Shown here: piece after piece, positions 1 to 8,780 of the stretch
Layout: the number at the start of each line of letters is the position of its first letter
Numbering within the stretch: position 1 is the stretch's first letter
Assembly: GCF_014638355.1 (NCBI RefSeq)
Contig: NZ_BMFK01000001.1
Coordinates: 1,813,160-1,877,159 of the forward strand
Length of the DNA stretch: 64,000 bases
Source: Priestia taiwanensis
GTDB lineage: Bacteria; Bacillota; Bacilli; Bacillales; Bacillaceae_G
Direction of reading: 5' to 3'
Notes under the pieces: generated by a model
Seen by the model: the letters and a program-made list of their open reading frames with translations, nothing else
The model's database searches: none
Told to the model about the DNA's origin: nothing
Program-made: the position numbers and the translations under genes

Positions 1-765
1 CTTTTCTTCTTCTGTACGCTCTATGTTCATCTCTATTATTGGGTTATATGTATCTTCAAAAACTTTCCAATATTCTAGTGGGAAAATGCCATACTTAAAC
101 GTTGCAAAGTGTTTATTCTCGGCGTCTACTAGACGAAAATCACCGTATTTCCCATGTACCTTTGATTGCAGTATTTCTTTACCGTCTGCATCGTTTAATG
201 TTCCGTATATGTTCATTACACTTTTCAAATCGTGCTGAATATACTCTCCCATCTTTTTATCTTCTTTATTAAAAAAGGTAAGGTTTGTTTGCTTGAAACC
301 TGCTTGCTTCGTAAAAAATGCAAGCTTATTACCTTCATGATCTCGCAGTTCTGCTGTAAATGGGAACCATCTAGGAATCTCTTTTTTGAAATAGATGGCT
401 AGCACATGCCAATACCATGGGATAGAAGATAGCCTTATTTCCCCAAGGTACTCTCCTTTTGTCGTGAATAACCAATACCGCGGGAACCACCATGCAGCTT
501 GCTTCATAATAAGTTTTTCTGTGTCCATTACATGCGAAGTAGTAACAGGAATCGTTAAGCTACTTACATGTTTCATTTTATAGTAATCTCTTATAATCGT
601 TCCTACGAATAGAAACAACATAAGAACAATTATCGCTCCGATGAGATATTTATCCTTTTCCTCTGTACTAACCACAAACAAAACGATTAATACTGGAAGA
701 AAAATAACTGCCAACTTGGCAACATATTTCATTCGATTCCTATATAGTTCCGTTAACACACTCAT
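1..765 (-). CDS. Partial membrane protein, unknown function (3' end beyond window)
   Basis: An open frame runs on the minus strand from ATG at 765 to the window edge without a stop, giving 255 codons. The start has a strong ribosome binding site (AGAGGGGAGGG) directly upstream. Residues about 13-35 and 42-60 are hydrophobic and likely form two membrane segments. The rest is soluble and rich in aromatic and beta-prone residues (for example WWFPRYWLFTTKGEYLGEI). The repeated pattern of Gly-turn plus beta strand is loosely like the tubby/LURP fold, but that is only an impression. I do not recognise a family. No partner gene is visible because the gene leaves the window. Confidence 0.7.
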   Translation of the reverse strand, partial: MSVLTELYRNRMKYVAKLAVIFLPVLIVLFVVSTEEKDKYLIGAIIVLMLFLFVGTIIRDYYKMKHVSSLTIPVTTSHVMDTEKLIMKQAAWWFPRYWLFTTKGEYLGEIRLSSIPWYWHVLAIYFKKEIPRWFPFTAELRDHEGNKLAFFTKQAGFKQTNLTFFNKEDKKMGEYIQHDLKSVMNIYGTLNDADGKEILQSKVHGKYGDFRLVDAENKHFATFKYGIFPLEYWKVFEDTYNPIIEMNIERTEEEK

Positions 766-912
766 CCCTCCCCTCTTATAATACCATATATTTCAAAACC
801 CTATCTACATTACCGCCAAACACATCCATTATCATCATAAATCATTCGTAAATAAACAAGCACTCCCAACAACCAAACTGTCAGCAGTGCTCCTATCATT
901 CATGTATGTTAT

Positions 913-1776
913 TTAGCCCTTCATCTTCTCTTTCCAATACTCCCAAACTTCCAAATAAGCCTCTAAATCACTCGGATGCCATGCTATACATGTACCAATT
1001 CGCACATATAAGCTTACAAACACTTCCGCTATTAATCGTTGTTCGTTAATTGGTCCATGATTTAATAAGTTCGCAGCTTCTAGTAATGTTTCTACATTCA
1101 AGTCATCTGGAGATGAACAAAATGCATAAGTGAAATCATACATACTCGTTCCTACTAATGCATCCGGATCAATTACTCCAACAAGCTGCTCATTATCGAA
1201 AACCATATTATGTACACCTACATCTCCGTGCACTAAGTACTTTTTATCCTCTTGCTCAAATTGCGCTAACCAATCTACCAAGTCTTTTACTTTATTATAA
1301 TCTTCATCTGTTAAATGTTGTTGGATACGCGTACGCGCAAAATCTATATTCTCCATACAAAAGGCATGCCAAGATGAACTTGGACTTACTAAGCTTCCCC
1401 AAGATTCATTAACCTCTACTTCCTTGTAATGATTGAAAAAATTTGTGACTAAGTCTGATAGCCAATTGATTTTCTTTCCACAATGAATATGCGTCGTTCC
1501 CTCTATATGTGTATACACGAGAAAACGCTTTTCTGGGTCAACATATCCTAACTTCGAAAATAACTCTATGTTTTGATATGCCTGAAAGAAACGCTCTACA
1601 TGGATAATCTCATTTGGATTATCCTTCTTAAATACATAACTCGGTTGTCCTACGCTCGTAAGTCGATATACTGTCTTATCCGTCGTGCCAGACATTTTCT
1701 TCACTCTGTAATGGCGCACTGGAAGAATATCCATGCGATGTAATTCCTCTATCATATACTCTGTGTTCACTTTCAT
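913..1776 (-). CDS. APH-family aminoglycoside/choline kinase-like phosphotransferase
   Basis: 287 residues, the usual size for the APH (PF01636) fold. The catalytic loop HGDVGVHNMVFD (Brenner motif HxDxxxxN) lies near residue 184, followed by VIDPDALVG, whose Asp would bind magnesium. The N-terminal lobe (residues 1-90) is the nucleotide-binding half, with FKKDN as the likely beta-3 lysine. Family members phosphorylate aminoglycosides, macrolides, choline or other small hydroxyl substrates. The sequence does not show which, and a resistance role should not be assumed. The gene stands alone. An imperfect cre-like sequence (TGAAAGCGTTTTAT) lies about 45 bases upstream of the start. Confidence 0.8.
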   Translation of the reverse strand: MKVNTEYMIEELHRMDILPVRHYRVKKMSGTTDKTVYRLTSVGQPSYVFKKDNPNEIIHVERFFQAYQNIELFSKLGYVDPEKRFLVYTHIEGTTHIHCGKKINWLSDLVTNFFNHYKEVEVNESWGSLVSPSSSWHAFCMENIDFARTRIQQHLTDEDYNKVKDLVDWLAQFEQEDKKYLVHGDVGVHNMVFDNEQLVGVIDPDALVGTSMYDFTYAFCSSPDDLNVETLLEAANLLNHGPINEQRLIAEVFVSLYVRIGTCIAWHPSDLEAYLEVWEYWKEKMKG

Positions 1777-2375
1777 TCCCCCTTCTACAAAATAGTATAA
1801 TTTTTCACATTTTTTGTAAATGAAAGCGTTTTATAATCTTTGGGATTTTCATCTTTCACATATTAAGCTATAACAAAAGGATGGCACAGATATAAAAATA
1901 GTTAATTTGTTAAGCATTGCTATTAAGACTAGCATCGGGGTACAATGAACATTTTGTTATCTAGGAAAGCATGTGCGGAAGGATACTCCACTTTTAGGCA
2001 CGGGATAGAAGTATCATTTTTATAAAATAACCATGTGATATTTCTTTCAAAGTTGTGCCAAAGTATTTTTGTTAAATAAGGAGAATTGGAACTATTAAAA
2101 GAAAGAGCATTAAGTTTCTCTTAAGTACACATCGAAATTAAGATATTCTGGTAAAGTTAACCTTATCCTCTTCTAACCACGTTACATCACAACCATATAA
2201 AGGCTTATCAAATGTTCCAATTTCGACTTTATATACTAATTCAATTCTATCACAGTGGGATAGTTCAATAACGTGGATAAAGCAGTGTGCTCTGGATTGA
2301 TGACTCTTTGTTATTTGCAAAATAAAAAGCCCCTCTACTTGAGGAGCTTTTTTTCTCTATTTAGGATAAATACTA
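1777..2375. other. Intergenic stretch with a doubtful 60-codon frame
   Basis: About 600 bases between the APH gene and the small secreted-protein gene. A 60-codon minus-strand frame (2138-2320) would need a TTG start, has no ribosome binding site, and sits just behind the terminator of the upstream gene. It may be the tail of a decayed gene or chance. No RNA gene was recognised. The 1777-1850 part holds the promoter region of the APH gene. Confidence 0.4.
2326..2352 (-). terminator. Intrinsic terminator of the 2376-2771 gene
   Basis: Stem AAGCCCCTC/GAGGAGCTT around a TACTT loop with T/A runs on both sides, just past the stop at 2376. It could act in both directions. Confidence 0.75.
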
Positions 2376-2771
2376 TTATTTTATTGTATAATCCACTGTG
2401 AATCTTACTTGATCTTCATATAAGAAAGGGACATGGAATTGTACGTATACATTTCCATCTTCTTTTGGATAGTATGTGATGGCAGACGAGTACTGTCCAA
2501 TAAATTCACCGTTTTTGTTATGAAGTGTAAAGTAAACAGAAGTATCTCCGCTCTTCTTTATTGTTATTTTCTGTCCCTTATGGACATAAAATGGTTCTTT
2601 CTCAGAAGAACTATTTGTCGGAAGTACATAATGTTTTGTTATATGTGGTGATTGTGCTTTTTGTTGAGAGGATACCTCTGCTGTATATTTCATTTCTGGT
2701 AATTCTACTGGAGTAATCCCGAATAGACTACTCGTTGCGATTGTACCACCTAGGACTAGCGATTTTATCAT
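2376..2771 (-). CDS. Small secreted protein of unknown function
   Basis: 131 residues from the ATG at 2771. GGAGGAG six bases upstream favours this start over the in-frame ATG five codons earlier. The N-terminus MIKSLVLGGTIATSSLFG is a signal-peptide-like hydrophobic stretch. The mature part holds a hydrophilic linker and then a beta-rich domain (residues 60-131) ending VRFTVDYTIK, reminiscent of a small beta-sandwich. No family was recognised. A partial cre-like TGAAAGCGCACACA lies about 35 bases upstream of the start, so catabolite control is possible. Confidence 0.65.
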   Translation of the reverse strand: MIKSLVLGGTIATSSLFGITPVELPEMKYTAEVSSQQKAQSPHITKHYVLPTNSSSEKEPFYVHKGQKITIKKSGDTSVYFTLHNKNGEFIGQYSSAITYYPKEDGNVYVQFHVPFLYEDQVRFTVDYTIK

Positions 2772-3049
2772 TTTAAACTCCTCCATTTCTATGTATCACA
2801 CTTTGAAAGCGCACACAATTTAATTTCGACAAATGTTTTCAAAATCCCTTCTTTTCATATCGGATAAATTGTTTTTAATTATATAACTAACAAGAAATCC
2901 GCTGACCTTAGTGAGTTTATGGCTTTATCTTTGAAAGTTTCTAAATATATTACTATAAAAAGAGAGGTGTATTCACGCTTCTTTCTATAAAGAAAGGATA
3001 AAATAACTTCTTCTACACAAAAATGAGCCCTCTAAAGAGGACTCATTTT

Positions 3050-4852
3050 CTATATCCCAAACTGACTTGTATACAATCCGTAATAATATCCACGACTATC
3101 CATTAATGTATCATGGTTGCCTCTTTCAATGACTTCTCCGCCATCAATAACAAGAATTTGATCGGCGTTTTCGATTGTTTTGAGGCGATGGGCAATGACG
3201 AAGCTTGTTTTTCCTTTCATCAAGTTGTTTAGTCCACGCTGGATGTGTAATTCCGTACGTGTATCGATGTTGGATGTTGCTTCGTCTAAAATTAAAATAT
3301 CTGTATTTGCTAAGATAGCACGGGAGATAGCGATAAGTTGACGTTGTCCTTGGCTTAAATTCGTACCTTCAGATGCAATTTCCGTATAATACTTATCTGG
3401 TAGATGTTTAATAAAGCTATGTGCCCATGCGGTCTTGGCAGCAGCAATTACTTCTTCATCCGTCGCATCTAATCGACCGTAACGAATGTTATCCATGATT
3501 GTACCAGAGAATAAATACGTATCTTGAAGAACGACACCGATTTTACTACGGAGGTTATGAATCTTGTAGTCTTTAATATTGCGACCATCAATACTAATTT
3601 CTCCATTACTTACATCATAGAAACGAGTTAAAAGATTAATAATCGTCGTCTTCCCTGACCCAGTATGACCAACGAGGGCAACTGTGTCACCTTGCTTTGC
3701 ATGCAGATGGATATTTTTCAAGATTTGTTTCTCTTCTGAATAACCAAAATTTACACGATTAAATTCTACTTCTCCTTTGAACATGTCTACTTCAATAGCA
3801 CCCTTCTTATCCTTCAACTCCGGTACTTCATCTAATATTTCAAAGACACGTTCACCACCTGCAACAGCTGATTGAATCGTATTAAGTAGTACTGCGAATT
3901 GGCTCAGTGGACGAGCGAATTGGCGGGAATAGTTCATGAACGCCGCAACAATCCCGACTGTCGCCCATTCATTTAACACCATGAATGCTCCCACTCCTAC
4001 AACAAGACCAATTCCTACGTTATTCAAAAAATTCATCGTCGGTGGAATGAATGACGAGAAAGTATCAGCCCGCATACTTGATTGACGAAGTTCTTCGTTA
4101 ATCGTACGGAACTTCTCAACCATATCTTTTTCCTTACTATAGAGCGTACTAATTTCTGCACCGTTAATCGCTTCTTCAACGAACCCATTTAGTTCTCCTA
4201 AATCTCGTTGACGCTTCACGAAGCTGCTGCTACTATGTTGAATAATTCGTTTCGTCGCGAATACCATTAATGGGACAACGAATAATGACACAGCCGCAAG
4301 CGTGATATTTAATGAAACCATCGCAATAATAACGCCCACAAATGTTAAAAGCGAACTAATAACTTGCAGGACACTTTGGCTTAATGCATTGTTTAAACTA
4401 TCAATATCATTCGTTACACGGCTCATTAATTCTCCGTGTGGACGTTGATCGAAGAAACGCACCGACAACGTGTGTAACTTCTCAAATGCATCTTGGCGAA
4501 TCGTTTTAATGGTCCGAAGAGCGACGTTCACCATAATGAATGTTTGTAGCCATGATAAAAGTGCCGTCACAACATAAATAGCACAGAGAATAAGTGCCAT
4601 GCGAATCGTACCTTCTACATCGCGCGGGATAATATGTTCATCAATGATTATCCCGATCATATATGGACCAAATAAACTTAGTAGTGTTGTAATAATAACG
4701 AGAACAATTGCCATTACAAGTGGTAACCGTTGTCTACCCATGTATTGCCAAATACGTTTTACCGTTTCCTTTGCGTTTTTTGGTTTTTCTGCTGGTGCTC
4801 CTGGTCTACCGACACGGCCAAACATTTGATGAGTACGGTTTTGGTTAGCCAT
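3050..4852 (-). CDS. ABC exporter half-transporter, catalytically complete subunit (YfiC/LmrD-like)
   Basis: 600 residues from ATG at 4852, chosen because GGTGG precedes it and it overlaps the previous stop by 8 bases. A longer frame is open upstream but begins inside the partner gene. Residues about 45-330 form the six-helix ABC membrane domain. The nucleotide-binding domain carries Walker A GHTGSGKTT, signature LSQGQRQ, Walker B ILILDEATS and H-loop VIAHRLKT, all canonical. Size and order match the B. subtilis YfiB/YfiC pair (573 and 604 residues). It should pair with the 579-residue subunit encoded upstream to export drugs or lipids from the cytoplasmic membrane. The MarR gene in front probably controls both. 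Confidence 0.88.
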   Translation of the reverse strand: MANQNRTHQMFGRVGRPGAPAEKPKNAKETVKRIWQYMGRQRLPLVMAIVLVIITTLLSLFGPYMIGIIIDEHIIPRDVEGTIRMALILCAIYVVTALLSWLQTFIMVNVALRTIKTIRQDAFEKLHTLSVRFFDQRPHGELMSRVTNDIDSLNNALSQSVLQVISSLLTFVGVIIAMVSLNITLAAVSLFVVPLMVFATKRIIQHSSSSFVKRQRDLGELNGFVEEAINGAEISTLYSKEKDMVEKFRTINEELRQSSMRADTFSSFIPPTMNFLNNVGIGLVVGVGAFMVLNEWATVGIVAAFMNYSRQFARPLSQFAVLLNTIQSAVAGGERVFEILDEVPELKDKKGAIEVDMFKGEVEFNRVNFGYSEEKQILKNIHLHAKQGDTVALVGHTGSGKTTIINLLTRFYDVSNGEISIDGRNIKDYKIHNLRSKIGVVLQDTYLFSGTIMDNIRYGRLDATDEEVIAAAKTAWAHSFIKHLPDKYYTEIASEGTNLSQGQRQLIAISRAILANTDILILDEATSNIDTRTELHIQRGLNNLMKGKTSFVIAHRLKTIENADQILVIDGGEVIERGNHDTLMDSRGYYYGLYTSQFGI

Positions 4853-6584
4853 GTTGCACCACCTTTCCACCTTGCGACACGTAAATTTCTTTGTAGACGT
4901 CACAATGCATAAGAAGTTCATCATGCGTTCCTTCGCCCACTAGTTCACCGTTGTCGAGTACGAGAATTTTATCCGCTTCATGAATGGATGAAATTTTTGA
5001 TGCGATCATAAACGTTGTTGTACCAATAAAGTGTTCTTTCAGTGCTTGTTGAATATGTTGTTCTGACTTGGCATCCACTGCCGAAGTTGAATCATCTAAA
5101 ATGAGGATAGCTGGCTTTCGAACGAGCGCACGTGAAATCGAGACACGTTGCTTCTGTCCACCAGAAAGGTTCGTCGCTCCTTGGGTTAACGTATGAGCGA
5201 AACTGTCTTCTAGCTTCTCGATAAATTCAAGCGCACATGCATATTCCGCTGCATTCGTTAGTTCACCATTTGTTGCTGTTTCTTTTCCGAAGCGAATATT
5301 CGTCTGAATTTCTCCTGAGAAGAGCGATGCTTTTTGCGGAACAAATCCAATTGCCGAACGTAATGTTTGTAACTCAAATTTACGTACATCGATACCGTCT
5401 ATGTGAACGACCCCTTCATCGACATCATACAAACGTGGTAACAATTTCGCTAATGTGGTTTTTCCGCTACCAGTCGAACCGATGACACCAACCATTTGTC
5501 CCGCCTGTACGGAGAAGGAAATGTCTTTCAATACTTGTTCATCGTTCTTCACATAACTATAGGAAACGTTTTGGAATGTTACATCCCCTTTTACCGTAGC
5601 TGGATTGTATGAACTAGATGGTTGCTGAATATCTGGTTCTGTCGTTAATACTTCTTGCACACGGTCTGCCGACGGGAATGCTTTCGCGATTTGCATGAAT
5701 ACCATGCTGATTGTCCCCATCGCCATTAAAATAAGATTCAAATAGTTAATGAATGCAAGAATAACTCCAATATCAATGATGCCATCTGCTACCTGAACGC
5801 CACCAAGCCAAAGGGCACCAACAATTGCACAACTAACGACGAGCATAATAATAGGCAACATAAGCGAAACAACTTGCACTGCCACCATGCTTCGTGACGT
5901 TAATTCATTGTTAATTTTCTCGAACCCTTCCACTTCGTGTCGCTTGCGCACATACGCTTTCACCACACGAATACCAGCTAAATTTTCTTGAAGCTTCGTA
6001 TTCACTTTGTCGACTGCTTCTTGTACACTTTTGAATAGTTTGCCACCTTTACTCGATAACACAATAATAGCGACCAGCATAATTGGTACGACAACCATTA
6101 AAATTGGAAATAGTTCTCTCGCTGTGAAGAAGACGATAATAATACTGCCTAAGAACATAAGTGGTCCACGAACAAGTATACGAAGCGTCATCGTCACCGC
6201 AAGCTGAATGGTCGCAATATCGTTCGTCACAATTGTAATTAACTTTCCTTTTCCGAATGTATCCACATTGCGACTTGAGAATGTTTCAATCTTTTGAAAT
6301 ACATCTTGGCGAATATCTGTCGCAAAGTTCACGGACGCTTTCGCCGAATAAATCATACACCCTATTCCACCTACTAAACCGAGCACTGCCGCTCCAATCA
6401 TAAGTAGGCTCATCTTGAGTACATACTCCGTATCGTTATTCGCAATACCAACATCAATAATGTGTTGCATAATCATTGGTTGTAGTAGGTCCATTGCTAC
6501 CTCAAGCACCATAAGAAGTGGCGCGATAATCGCGAACAGACGATACGGCTTCATATATCCTACTAATGCACGCATCGAATTCAT
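4845..6584 (-). CDS. ABC exporter half-transporter, degenerate-site subunit (YfiB/LmrC-like)
   Basis: 579 residues with an N-terminal ABC membrane domain (about 1-310) and a C-terminal ATPase domain. Walker A is GSTGSGKTT and the signature is LSGGQKQR. Walker B reads ILILDDSTS, so the catalytic Glu is replaced by Asp, and the H-loop region reads MIASKISS, so the switch His is missing. This asymmetry is typical of heterodimeric exporters such as BmrCD, LmrCD and TM287/288, where one ATP site is non-hydrolytic. It overlaps the downstream partner by 8 bases and follows the MarR gene by 17 bases, so the three genes look like one operon. Confidence 0.88.
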   Translation of the reverse strand: MNSMRALVGYMKPYRLFAIIAPLLMVLEVAMDLLQPMIMQHIIDVGIANNDTEYVLKMSLLMIGAAVLGLVGGIGCMIYSAKASVNFATDIRQDVFQKIETFSSRNVDTFGKGKLITIVTNDIATIQLAVTMTLRILVRGPLMFLGSIIIVFFTARELFPILMVVVPIMLVAIIVLSSKGGKLFKSVQEAVDKVNTKLQENLAGIRVVKAYVRKRHEVEGFEKINNELTSRSMVAVQVVSLMLPIIMLVVSCAIVGALWLGGVQVADGIIDIGVILAFINYLNLILMAMGTISMVFMQIAKAFPSADRVQEVLTTEPDIQQPSSSYNPATVKGDVTFQNVSYSYVKNDEQVLKDISFSVQAGQMVGVIGSTGSGKTTLAKLLPRLYDVDEGVVHIDGIDVRKFELQTLRSAIGFVPQKASLFSGEIQTNIRFGKETATNGELTNAAEYACALEFIEKLEDSFAHTLTQGATNLSGGQKQRVSISRALVRKPAILILDDSTSAVDAKSEQHIQQALKEHFIGTTTFMIASKISSIHEADKILVLDNGELVGEGTHDELLMHCDVYKEIYVSQGGKVVQHG

Positions 6585-6601
6585 GCGACTCCCCCTTACT
6601 T

Positions 6602-7051
6602 TTAGTCCATGCTTTCTTGTTGCATCATCATATCTAATTTGTCATATAACGTAATGAATGTTTCTAGCTCTTCCTCTGAAAAGCGTGCAAAATAACGACG
6701 CATTAGTTCCCCATGTAGGCGTCTTGCTTTCTTCACTAATTCTTCTCCGCTTGTCGTCAAATACACATTCACTGCACGACGATCTTCTTCGTCATACTCA
6801 CGAATGACTAATTCTTGCTCAACTAACTTGTTCACAATAATCGTAATTGCACTGGGCTTCACTTGCATCTTCTCTGCAAGTTGATTCACACGCGCACTTC
6901 CATCATTATACAAAGTCTTTAACACATAATATTGCTGCGGAGTCACATTAAATGGTTGGATTGCCTTATGGAAAATAGGACGCTGTTTCCTCCTTACCGA
7001 CATCATTAACAGTTGAATACGTTGCATCTTTTCTAAATCGTGTTCCATCAT
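6602..7051 (-). CDS. MarR-family transcriptional regulator
   Basis: 149 residues with the MarR winged-helix layout. Helix-turn-helix is near residues 54-75 (RVNQLAEKMQVKPSAITIIVNKL), then the wing EYDEEDRRAVNVYLT, with its conserved DxRR, and a C-terminal dimerisation helix. It is the first gene of a likely operon with the two ABC exporter genes, so it probably represses them and itself until a drug-like ligand binds. Two Met codons begin the protein; either could be the start. Confidence 0.88.
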   Translation of the reverse strand: MMEHDLEKMQRIQLLMMSVRRKQRPIFHKAIQPFNVTPQQYYVLKTLYNDGSARVNQLAEKMQVKPSAITIIVNKLVEQELVIREYDEEDRRAVNVYLTTSGEELVKKARRLHGELMRRYFARFSEEELETFITLYDKLDMMMQQESMD

Positions 7052-7073
7052 ACAATTAATTCCTTTCTTTATG

Positions 7074-7095
7074 AAATAATTAATTAACTTAAATA
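7074..7095. promoter_or_regulatory. Possible MarR operator
   Basis: An AT-only inverted repeat, TAATTAATTA within AAATAATTAATTAACTTAAA, lies about 25-45 bases upstream of the marR start. MarR proteins often bind such palindromes over their own promoter. The evidence is position and symmetry only. Confidence 0.35.
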
Positions 7096-7126
7096 TTAAA
7101 GGATGAAAATGGAAACGTCAACAAAA

Positions 7127-7148
7127 ACAACCAGATTATTCTGGTTGT
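7127..7148 (-). terminator. Hairpin ACAACCAGA/TCTGGTTGT
   Basis: Nine-base perfect stem with a TTAT loop, followed on the minus strand by TTTTTG. Its position upstream of the marR promoter suggests it stops minus-strand transcription coming from the 7343-8165 genes. It also lies in front of the small plus-strand frame at 7205. Confidence 0.5.
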
Positions 7149-7204
7149 CCTTCGGAGAAGTATGTATAAAATACAGGGAATTAACTTTCTAAGGAGTGGG
7201 TTCA

Positions 7205-7270
7205 ATGAAATATGCTGGTGCCCTATCCACCCTTCTATCTATCCGTAGCAGCATTCGTCTATGTATGTAA
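7205..7270 (+). CDS. Possible 21-residue small protein
   Basis: A short frame (MKYAGALSTLLSIRSSIRLCM) preceded by AAGGAG eight bases upstream, with a TATAAAAT-like box further up. It is between two minus-strand units and is followed by a perfect 34-base palindromic terminator. Start, ribosome binding site and terminator are real sequence features, but a frame this short can arise by chance. Confidence 0.3.
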   Translation: MKYAGALSTLLSIRSSIRLCM

Positions 7271-7303
7271 TTAATACCTTTATACCAAATGAGTTTCCCT
7301 TCA

Positions 7304-7337
7304 AAAAAAGTAGTTGTCCATGGACAACTACTTTTTT
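7304..7337 (-). terminator. Perfect 34-base palindromic terminator
   Basis: AAAAAAGTAGTTGTCCA and its exact complement, with T runs on both sides. It terminates the 7343-7654 gene on the minus strand and could also end plus-strand transcripts. Confidence 0.8.
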
Positions 7338-7342
7338 CTCTA

Positions 7343-7654
7343 TTATTTCACGCCACCGTATACAACGTCCTCAGCGGAAACTTCCACATTCTCTTCAACC
7401 CCTGACATTTCCATTGCTGTTTCGATGCGACGTGTTACCATTTCTTTAAATTGATTTGCTTGTTCTTCTGAAATTGCTGATTGCCAAGCTAAGCGCCTTT
7501 GAAAGATAACATCCTCTTTGTCCTCTAATGGATTAAGTGCCATACCTTTCCCCGTTACAACTGCATTTGTAGCTGCACATAAGTTCAAAATAAAAACATC
7601 CAAAATTTTTAATTCACGCTCGCTTAAATCATGATTTCTTTTGACTACTTTCAC
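7343..7654 (-). CDS. Small protein of unknown function, paralogue of the 7839-8165 gene
   Basis: 103 residues from a GTG start. It aligns along its whole length with the neighbouring 108-residue protein. Shared blocks are NPLE--ED-IF, the WxxAISE-QA stretch and the C-terminal GGVK, so this is a local duplication. No family was recognised. The start is uncertain. The only good ribosome binding site (AGGGAGAGG) lies 27-36 bases before the GTG, and homology with the paralogue continues upstream (SKTVPAVDVKV against SRTVLALDVKV) to an ATT codon at 7681 placed 5 bases after that site. Confidence 0.6.
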   Translation of the reverse strand: MKVVKRNHDLSERELKILDVFILNLCAATNAVVTGKGMALNPLEDKEDVIFQRRLAWQSAISEEQANQFKEMVTRRIETAMEMSGVEENVEVSAEDVVYGGVK

Positions 7655-7838
7655 GTCTACTGCTGGTACTGTTTTACTAATAAAAACCTCTCCCTTTTAT
7701 CTTCATTTCGTATGGAATATGCAAGGAACCTTTAACATATTCTTACAAAAGATACCACATACCTTTATACATGTCTAATTTTCCCTAATTTTTTAAAAAA
7801 GAAAGAACTATCCGTAGACAGCTCCTTATCACTTCTAT

Positions 7839-8165
7839 TTATTTCACGCCACCAAGTACAGGAAGTTCCACGGAAACATCCATTCCTTCCTCAATCCCAG
7901 CCATAATTCCTGCTGTTTGCATACGGCGTACTAAATTTACTCGTAATTCATGTGCTTGTTGTTCTGATATAGCTGCTATCCATGAAAAACGATGATGGAA
8001 AATAGCATCTTCTCCTCGCTCTAATGGATTCATTCGCACATCAGTACCTATTGCGCCTGTAATTGCTGCCACACATATATTCAAGAATAGAACTCCCGCA
8101 ATTTTTCTTTCTCCTTCAGTTAAAGCTGGATTACTTTTGTCTACTTTTACGTCTAGTGCTAACAC
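7839..8165 (-). CDS. Small protein of unknown function, paralogue of the 7343-7654 gene
   Basis: 108 residues from a GTG start, with a mixed alpha-helical pattern and no signal peptide. Homologous to its downstream neighbour throughout (MNPLERGEDAIF, AISEQQAHEL, GGVK end). As there, the plausible ribosome binding site (AAAGGAAGCG) is too far from the GTG, and the conserved reading continues upstream through SRT to an ATC codon at 8177. Both genes share the nucleotide context TTTTTAT-Y-AGTA-R-AACAGT at that point. Function unknown. Confidence 0.6.
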   Translation of the reverse strand: MLALDVKVDKSNPALTEGERKIAGVLFLNICVAAITGAIGTDVRMNPLERGEDAIFHHRFSWIAAISEQQAHELRVNLVRRMQTAGIMAGIEEGMDVSVELPVLGGVK

Positions 8166-8283
8166 TGTTCTACTGATAAAAATCGCTTCCTTTCTTCTTG
8201 TCCTACTGTTATATGTAAAAGTATAGCACGCATTTCTTTTATTTGTCTAATTTTTCTGAAATCTATAGGTAGAAATCACTATA

Positions 8284-8607
8284 CTATTCTATTATAGTGA
8301 TTGTATCCCCATGAGCTGTTGTTGGTTCGGTAGATACGATGTCCCCGTGCGTAATGGATACTTTTTGTCCTACTTTTATATCTTGGATTATATTTTCATT
8401 TGAAAACATAAAATGAATTTCTGTTGACTTCTCTTCTTCCAAAAGCGTTTCTCTAGCGATGATTCTCATTCCTTGTTTTTCTATAACATATCCTTCATAC
8501 GTACCGCTGCTGTCATCTATGAGAAAAAATTTCTTTATGCTAATAGCAGTCAGAACAACTACTACAATGGATAGTAAGATGAGAATAATATTAAAATCTT
8601 TTTTCAC
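8284..8607 (-). CDS. DUF3221-like membrane-anchored or exported protein
   Basis: 107 residues from GTG at 8607, chosen because AAAGGAG lies about 11 bases upstream; an earlier in-frame ATG has no such site. Residues 5-28 form one hydrophobic segment (signal anchor or uncleaved signal). The exposed domain has the pattern GYVIEKQGMRIIA ... IKVGQKVSITHGDIVSTEP, which resembles the Bacillus DUF3221/YobA-type beta-barrel. A distant relative is encoded at 10837-11151. Its role is not known. Confidence 0.6.
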   Translation of the reverse strand: MKKDFNIILILLSIVVVVLTAISIKKFFLIDDSSGTYEGYVIEKQGMRIIARETLLEEEKSTEIHFMFSNENIIQDIKVGQKVSITHGDIVSTEPTTAHGDTITIIE

Positions 8608-8780
8608 AAAGTAACACGCTCCTTTAAGAAGATAATAACACATCATTTAACAGAAACAAGTTCAAAATTTACAAAAAAGTTACACACTCGTAATATAATG
8701 AGACTAGTTTCTTACCTTTTTTATGCGTATAATAGGGAAATCTACATACAAAAAACAATGTATAACAAAGGGAGAATTTC

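Noticed and set aside
913..1776. Aminoglycoside resistance determinant
   Set aside because: APH-fold kinases with many other substrates are common in Bacillus chromosomes, and no mobile element or resistance neighbour is present.
2138..2320. 60-codon minus-strand frame as a gene
   Set aside because: TTG start, no ribosome binding site, directly behind a terminator.
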